From Methylobacterium tarhaniae (GTDB lineage Bacteria > Pseudomonadota > Alphaproteobacteria > Rhizobiales > Beijerinckiaceae), in assembly GCF_001043955.1 (NCBI RefSeq), contig NZ_LABZ01000129.1, positions 1-64,000 of the forward strand: a DNA stretch of 64,000 nucleotides, written 5' to 3'. The notes beneath the pieces were generated by a model. The model was not told the origin of the DNA, made no database searches, and was given only the letters and a program-made list of their open reading frames with translations. This document shows, in pieces, positions 59,573 to 64,000 of the stretch (position 1 is its first letter; the number at the start of each line of letters is the position of its first letter). The translations under genes were made by a program, and so were the position numbers.

Positions 59573-60934
59573 TCAGTCGGCGATGGCGCCGTAGACGAGC
59601 TGCTTGATCTCGCGGCGATAATACGCCCGGCTCGGTCCGGGCGCCTGGGTCATCATCACCACCGCCAGGTCCTCCTTGGGATCGACCCAGAAGAACGTGC
59701 CGGCATAGCCCGCCCATAGGAACTCGCCCTTGGAGCCGGGCACCCCGGCGATGCCGGCCTCCTTGCGCACCATGAAGCCGAGGCCGAACGTGTAGCCGGG
59801 CACGCCCATCAGCAATTCGCCGGGGCTGACCACTGGCTTGATCCGGTCGCCGAGATGGTCGGCGGTCATCAGGTCGACGCTGGTGCGGCTGAGCACCCGG
59901 GCGCCGTCGAGGATGCCGCCATCGAGCATGGCTTGCGCGAAGCGCAGGTAATCGGCCGCGGTGCCATAGCCGCCGGCGCCGCCGGAATCGTTCTTCGGCG
60001 CCGCGCCGTCGATGAGCCGGTTCGGAGCCCCGGTCGCCGGATCGGTCGGCAGCGCCTGGGCGATCCGGCCCGCCTGGTCGGCCGGCACCGAGAAGCCGGT
60101 CTCGCTCATCTTCAGCGGCCGTAAGACCCGCTCCGCCAGGTAGTCGCCGAGGCGTTGCCCTGAGGCCTTCTCGACCACGCGGCCTAGCACGTCGACCGCG
60201 AGGCTGTACTGCCAGACCGTGCCGGGCTGGTAGGCCAGGGGCGCGCCCGCGATCCGGCTGGTGAACTCCTCCGGCGTGAGGTCGGTGGTGTTGTAGTCAA
60301 AATCGGGCTTGAACAGGCCGGCCTTGGAATAGGCCGCCTTGACGGCAGGGTTGGTGGTGATCTCGCCATAGGCGAGGCCGGCGGTGTGGCGCAGCAGGTC
60401 CTGCACCGTCGGGGCGCGCTCGGCCGGGACGAGGTCCGGCGAGGTTTCGCCGAGCGCATTCGGGCGGCTTCCCGCCACCTTCAGGTCCTTGAACTCCGGC
60501 AGGTATTTCGAGACCGGGTCGGTGAGCTGGAGCCGGCCGTCCTCCATGAGCGTCATGGCGGCGACCGAGGTCAGCGGCTTCGTCATCGAGTAGATGCGGA
60601 AGATCGCATCCTTGGCCAGGGGCGCCCCGGTGGCCTTGTCGCGGAAACCGACGCTCTCGGCATAGGCGAGGCGGCCGTGCCGGGCGATCATCACCACGGC
60701 GCCGGGCAGGCGGCCGGCCGCCACCTCCTCCTCCATCGCTTGGCCGATGCGGCCGAGCCGCTCGGCGGACAGCCCGACCTCGTCCGGCCGGGCCGGCGCC
60801 AGGGCCTCGCCGCGGTGCACCTTCAGGGCCGGATCCGCCAGGGCCGGCGTGGCGAGCGCGGCGACGACCACCCCGATGCAACCCAGCAGGAACCGGCGGG
60901 ACGCGTATCCGCGCCCTCCCTCGCTCGTCCGCAT
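59573..60934 (-). CDS. Exported serine hydrolase of the class C beta-lactamase family
   Basis: 453 residues. A Tat-like signal peptide starts 'ASRRFLLGCIGVVVAALATPALA' (twin Arg then hydrophobic stretch). The active-site S116-x-x-K119 is in 'IYSMTKPLTS', a Tyr in 'WQYSLAVDVLG' is the probable Y-x-N-like base, and 'VGTGMGGAGGYGT'-like glycine loops ('GGAGGYGTAADYL') fit the fold. Such enzymes (esterase/D-aminopeptidase/beta-lactamase-like) have varied substrates; resistance cannot be claimed. ATG at 60934 is the first in frame. The neighbouring DUF482 gene starts on the same strand upstream. Confidence 0.86.
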   Translation of the reverse strand: MRTSEGGRGYASRRFLLGCIGVVVAALATPALADPALKVHRGEALAPARPDEVGLSAERLGRIGQAMEEEVAAGRLPGAVVMIARHGRLAYAESVGFRDKATGAPLAKDAIFRIYSMTKPLTSVAAMTLMEDGRLQLTDPVSKYLPEFKDLKVAGSRPNALGETSPDLVPAERAPTVQDLLRHTAGLAYGEITTNPAVKAAYSKAGLFKPDFDYNTTDLTPEEFTSRIAGAPLAYQPGTVWQYSLAVDVLGRVVEKASGQRLGDYLAERVLRPLKMSETGFSVPADQAGRIAQALPTDPATGAPNRLIDGAAPKNDSGGAGGYGTAADYLRFAQAMLDGGILDGARVLSRTSVDLMTADHLGDRIKPVVSPGELLMGVPGYTFGLGFMVRKEAGIAGVPGSKGEFLWAGYAGTFFWVDPKEDLAVVMMTQAPGPSRAYYRREIKQLVYGAIAD

Positions 60935-61018
60935 GATGTTTCGCTCCCGAACCGGAGCCTCTTTCCGGGCCCCGTGCGGCGAGCGTAGCCGCCCCGGTGG
61001 CGGGACGCTACGGGCCCG

Positions 61019-62269
61019 TCAGTCCTCGCCGCGCCGGAACGGCGTCGCCGCGTCGAGGGCCTCGGCCGCCGCCTCGACATGGCGCGCCTCGCGCGCGAGA
61101 TAGTCGGCGATGGCCGCCCGCAGGCCGGGATCGGCGATGTCGTGGGCCGAGTGGGTGATCACCGGGCGATAGCCGCGGGCGAGCTTGTGCTCGCCCTGCG
61201 CCCCGGCCTCGACCCGGGCGAGGCCACGGGCGATCGCGAAGTCGATCGCCTGGTAGTAGCAGACCTCGAAATGCAGGAAGGGGTGGTCCTCGATGCAGCC
61301 CCAGTTGCGGCCGTAGAGGGCCCGGTCGCCGATCAGGTTGATGGCACCCGCCACGTACTGCCCTTCGCGCCGCGCCATCACCAGAAGGATGCGCTCCGGC
61401 ATGCGCTCGCCGATGAGCGAGAAGAAGCGCCGGTTCAGGTAGGGCCGGCCCCATTTGCGCGAGCCGGTATCCATGTAGAAGCGGTAGAAGGCGTCCCAAT
61501 GGGCTTCCGTGAGGTCGGAGCCGGTGACCCACTCGATCGTGAGCCCGGCCGCGAGCGCGTCGCGGCGCTCCCGCTTGATCGCCTTGCGCTTGCGCGAGGC
61601 CAGCGCCCCGAGGAAGTCGTCGAAGGTGGCGTAGCCCGCATTGTCCCAGTGGAACTGCTGGTCGACCCGGCGCAGGAACCCGAGGTCGCCCGCCCGCTCG
61701 GCCTCGATCTCGGGCAGGAAGGTGGCATGGATCGACGAGGCCTCGACCTGCCGGCGCAAGGCCCGCAGGCCCGCGACGAGGGCGGAGGTGGCCTCCTCGG
61801 GATCCTCGCCCGGGGCGATCAGGAAGCGGGGTCCCGTCACCGGCGTGAACGGCACGCTGACCTGGAGCTTCGGGTAGTAGCGGCCGCCGGCACGCTCGAA
61901 CGCGTCGGCCCAGCCGTGATCGAACACGTACTCGCCCTGCGAGTGGGATTTCAGGTAGCAGGGCGCATACCCGATCACTTGCCTCTCGATCCCTCGGCCC
62001 TCGTGTCCCTGGCCGTCTCGCTCGACGGCCACGTGCAGCGGCAGCCAGCCGGTGCGGCCGCCGACGCAGCCGGATTCCTCCAGCGCCGACAGGAAGGCGT
62101 GGCTGACGAAGGGGTTGTGGCTCTCGGCCGCCCCCGCGAGCGATTCGGCCGAGAGGGCGCAGCGGTCCCAGTCGGCCGCCGCGATCTCGGAGATGCGCTG
62201 GACGACGCGGACCTGCAAGGTGCCCGCCGCCGGGGTGGCGCCGCACCCTGCTTCGCCGGTCTTCTCCAT
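61019..62269 (-). CDS. DUF482/GNAT-like protein (peptidoglycan-type acyltransferase fold)
   Basis: 416 residues. The family signature of DUF482 ('COG3146') is present: 'NPFVSHAFLSALEESGCVGGRTGWLPLHV', 'YAPCYLKSHSQGEYVFDHGWADAFERAGGRYYPKLQVSVPFTPV', 'NAGYATFDDFLGALASRKRKAIKRERR', and 'GAINLIGDRALYGRNWGCIEDHPFLHFEVCYYQAIDFAI'. It has two GNAT-like halves, as in FemABX proteins. Function unknown, possibly acyl or aminoacyl transfer. Start at 62269; a longer frame to 62428 has no family sequence. Shadow of another gene starts divergent at 62375. Confidence 0.84.
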   Translation of the reverse strand: MEKTGEAGCGATPAAGTLQVRVVQRISEIAAADWDRCALSAESLAGAAESHNPFVSHAFLSALEESGCVGGRTGWLPLHVAVERDGQGHEGRGIERQVIGYAPCYLKSHSQGEYVFDHGWADAFERAGGRYYPKLQVSVPFTPVTGPRFLIAPGEDPEEATSALVAGLRALRRQVEASSIHATFLPEIEAERAGDLGFLRRVDQQFHWDNAGYATFDDFLGALASRKRKAIKRERRDALAAGLTIEWVTGSDLTEAHWDAFYRFYMDTGSRKWGRPYLNRRFFSLIGERMPERILLVMARREGQYVAGAINLIGDRALYGRNWGCIEDHPFLHFEVCYYQAIDFAIARGLARVEAGAQGEHKLARGYRPVITHSAHDIADPGLRAAIADYLAREARHVEAAAEALDAATPFRRGED

Positions 62270-62374
62270 GGGGGCTGGAGTTAGGTCGCGGTCGCGGGCT
62301 CGGCAATGCGGCGCGCACTCGCAGGCCGCGGAGGAGCGGAACCGTCGCGCGGTCTCGCCGATTGGGTCTCCACC

Positions 62375-62743
62375 ATGATCAGCGACGACACGACCACGCG
62401 CCCGCGCGTCCCGACGGCGATGCCGCACTCCCCGAACCCGCTGGCGCAGGCCTGGGACGACCGGATCGCCCGGCTCCTCGACCTGCTGCCGAAGCGAGTG
62501 GGGGATTCGATCGCCTGGCTGCGCGCCCCGTCCCGGCGCTGGGTCCGCATCCCGGCCGCGCTGCTGCTGATCCTGGGCGGCTTCCTGGCGATCCTGCCGA
62601 TCTTCGGGCTGTGGATGCTGCCCCTGGGCCTCGCCCTCCTCAGCGAGGACATTCCCGGAATGAAGCCGTCGCTGGAGCGGTCGGCCCGGTGGCTGGAGGC
62701 CCGGTGGGCGAGCCTCGTGGCGTGGTGGCGCGGCCGGGGCTGA
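62375..62743 (+). CDS. Small membrane protein with a hydrophobic hairpin
   Basis: 122 residues. A polar N-terminus ('SDDTTTRPRVPTAMPHSPNP') is followed by an amphipathic stretch ('WDDRIARLLDLLPKRVGDSIAWL') and two hydrophobic segments ('IPAALLLILGGFLAIL' and 'FGLWMLPLGLALLSEDIPG'). The Pro/Gly break between them suggests a hairpin in the inner membrane, as in PGPGW-like small proteins. The basic tail 'RWLEARWASLVAWWRGRG' is probably cytoplasmic. ATG at 62375 was chosen because the N-terminus then lacks an improbable Arg-rich extension. No family assigned with confidence. Confidence 0.6.
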   Translation: MISDDTTTRPRVPTAMPHSPNPLAQAWDDRIARLLDLLPKRVGDSIAWLRAPSRRWVRIPAALLLILGGFLAILPIFGLWMLPLGLALLSEDIPGMKPSLERSARWLEARWASLVAWWRGRG

Positions 62744-62753
62744 ACGGACGCCG

Positions 62754-64000
62754 TCAGTTCAGCGACGTCATCGCCCCCGTCCGCGGCGCCGGCCAGGACA
62801 CGGCCGGCAGGTCGATATTGGGCAGCTCGACGCTCACCGAATCGCCCGGCATCAGCGTCGTGGTGTCGTCGGCGCCGATCTCCTGCACGCCCGCGCCGCT
62901 CTGGCGGGCGATGCGGTAGGTCGGCTTGGCGCGGCGGGCCTGGGCGCGGTCGGTGAGGAAGCGAGGGGCGGAGACCTCGGCTTCGAGGATCAGCCGCTCG
63001 GCCACCTCCATCCGGGGCTTCAGCTGCTGGAGCTGCCGCTCGGTGTCGCGCATCTCCCCGGTGACCTCGGTGGCGCGACGGCTGCGCATGTCGAGGATCG
63101 AGAGGTCGGCCCGGGAGATCGATTCGCGGGCCCGCAGCAGCTCGGTGGTGGTGCGCAGCTTCTCGCTCTCCATCTGGGCCATCGAGCGGCCGGCCGCGAC
63201 GGTGCGCTGCTGCGTGGCGAGGCCGCGCTCGGCGAGCTGCTCGTTGCTGCGGATCTCGGTGGCGATCAGCTTGATCTGGGTGTCGATCGTGGCGAGCTGG
63301 CCGTTCAGCGCGTCGATCTGCTGGCGCAGGAAGCGCTTGAGGTCCTCGATCGCGTCGACCTGCGTCGCCAGCGCCTTGCGCCTCGCCTCGAAGATCGCGG
63401 TCTCGCGGTCGATGAGCGCCAGGACGCCCGGATCCGGCCGCGAGGCCAGCTCCTTCGGGAAATCGATCTTCGGCTTGTCGTCGCGCTCGGCGGCGAGGCG
63501 CAGGAGGCGGATCGTCAGCTGGTCGCGGTCCTTGTGCAGGCCGGCGAGGTCGCCCCGCGCGGTGATCGCGTCGCGCTCCAGGCGCAGGAGGCCGCCATCG
63601 GTCACCCGCGGCGGTCCGCCCGCCAGCGCCACCGCCTTGGCCACCGTGAGCCCCGGCCGGAAGGCGTACTCGCCGGGCTTGTCGACCGCGCCGCTGATGT
63701 AGAACGGCCGGTAGACGGCGATCTCGACCGCGGTGTCGGGGGCATCCGCCAGCTCCATCCGGTCGCGCAGGCGCCGCGCCACCAGGCGGCTGACCTCCCG
63801 GGTCGGCAGCCCGGCCACCGGGATGTCGCCGATGATCGGCAGGGACAGCGTGCCGTCCGCCCCGATGGTGAACTCGTCGTTGAGCGCCGTCCAGGCGAAG
63901 ATCTCGTCGCGGCTCGCCCGCCACTCGAACACCCGGAGCCGGATGCGGTCGAGCGGTCCGAGGGCGTAGCCCGCAAGGCTGGTCGCGCCGGCAGCAGGCG
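62754..64000 (-). CDS. ExoF/Wza-like polysaccharide export protein, N-terminus outside window
   Basis: At least 415 residues; the frame is open to the last base, so the start is missing. The left end shows 'YALGPLDRIRLRVFEW' and 'LPIIGDIPVAGL', the poly_export domain of Wza/ExoF, then an SLBB-like 'PFYISGAVDKPGEYAFRPGLTVAKAVALAGG'. The middle is a long coiled coil (about 120-300 in the visible part, 'QQIDALNGQLATIDTQIKLIATEIRS'), and the end has a short beta domain 'YRIARQSG...LMPGDSVSVELP'. ExoF proteins sit in the periplasm and pass succinoglycan-like polysaccharide to the outer membrane. Together with the genes at 1-1986 it suggests exopolysaccharide loci at both ends of the window. Confidence 0.87.
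   Translation of the reverse strand, partial: PAAGATSLAGYALGPLDRIRLRVFEWRASRDEIFAWTALNDEFTIGADGTLSLPIIGDIPVAGLPTREVSRLVARRLRDRMELADAPDTAVEIAVYRPFYISGAVDKPGEYAFRPGLTVAKAVALAGGPPRVTDGGLLRLERDAITARGDLAGLHKDRDQLTIRLLRLAAERDDKPKIDFPKELASRPDPGVLALIDRETAIFEARRKALATQVDAIEDLKRFLRQQIDALNGQLATIDTQIKLIATEIRSNEQLAERGLATQQRTVAAGRSMAQMESEKLRTTTELLRARESISRADLSILDMRSRRATEVTGEMRDTERQLQQLKPRMEVAERLILEAEVSAPRFLTDRAQARRAKPTYRIARQSGAGVQEIGADDTTTLMPGDSVSVELPNIDLPAVSWPAPRTGAMTSLN

Noticed and set aside
59573..60934. Antibiotic-resistance beta-lactamase
   Set aside because: The class C-like fold is also used by many esterases and peptidases; no diagnostic AmpC features beyond S-x-x-K were seen.

Overview
This is a GC-rich, densely coded stretch of a chromosome from an alphaproteobacterium, most likely Methylobacterium/Methylorubrum or a close relative in Hyphomicrobiales. 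Supporting this are the gene families (DUF2794, an SdhAF4-like DUF1674 protein, a DUF6101-like protein, an Omp25-type porin, a phasin, HWE-type kinases), the ergothioneine genes egtB-egtD, and short GC-rich palindromes between genes. I recognise no tRNA, rRNA, CRISPR array, prophage or intact insertion sequence. The assignment rests on remembered family resemblance; no database search was run.

Layout. 1-1986: end of a glycosyltransferase and a polyprenyl-phosphate sugar transferase (exopolysaccharide). 2055-6857: secreted repeat-rich protein, erpA, dgt, an acetyltransferase and a DUF3060 protein. 6870-12534: LysR regulator divergent from mmsA, acyl-CoA dehydrogenase and mmsB (valine/isobutyrate catabolism), with an opposite-strand BrnT-type toxin-antitoxin pair between the last two. 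12786-15691: large soluble PAS/GAF HWE kinase and a single-domain response regulator. 15813-22626: porin, cobQ, DUF1800 remnant, acetyltransferase, acyl-CoA ligase coupled to a two-domain DUF296 protein, and rnhB. 22823-27569: small secreted and membrane proteins, DUF2794, L,D-transpeptidase, cupin, PH-domain protein, DUF1674 and rsmB. 27755-34436: heparinase-like enzyme, diguanylate cyclase, aldo/keto reductase and MHYT hybrid kinase. 34904-38142: rnhA with a C-terminal extension, purine permease and uricase. 38432-42809: GCS2-type ligase, rsmE, secreted protein, ubiA and a DUF6101-like protein. 43221-50743: CysQ/IMPase-like phosphatase, kptA, a small membrane protein, clpS-clpA, phasin and a D,D-carboxypeptidase. 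50908-54717: minus-strand group egtB-egtD-VWA-DnaJ. 54900-64000: murI and a hydrolase, rpsD, HIT protein, M20 amidohydrolase, serine hydrolase, DUF482-like protein, small membrane protein and an ExoF/Wza-like export protein cut by the window end.

How genes work together. The mms genes turn branched-chain acyl-CoA into propionyl-CoA under a likely LysR control. clpS and clpA form the N-degron adaptor/unfoldase pair. The permease and uricase suggest urate or xanthine uptake and oxidation. egtD and egtB make the ergothioneine core; a VWA protein starting 8 bases after egtD and a membrane J-protein after it may form one transcript with them, the most interesting unexplained arrangement here. Other notable signals are paired GTGC-N3-GCAC dyads upstream of the phasin, recurrent 15-16-base tandem duplications at gene edges, dispersed palindromic elements, and a 9-G tract inside the start of egtD.
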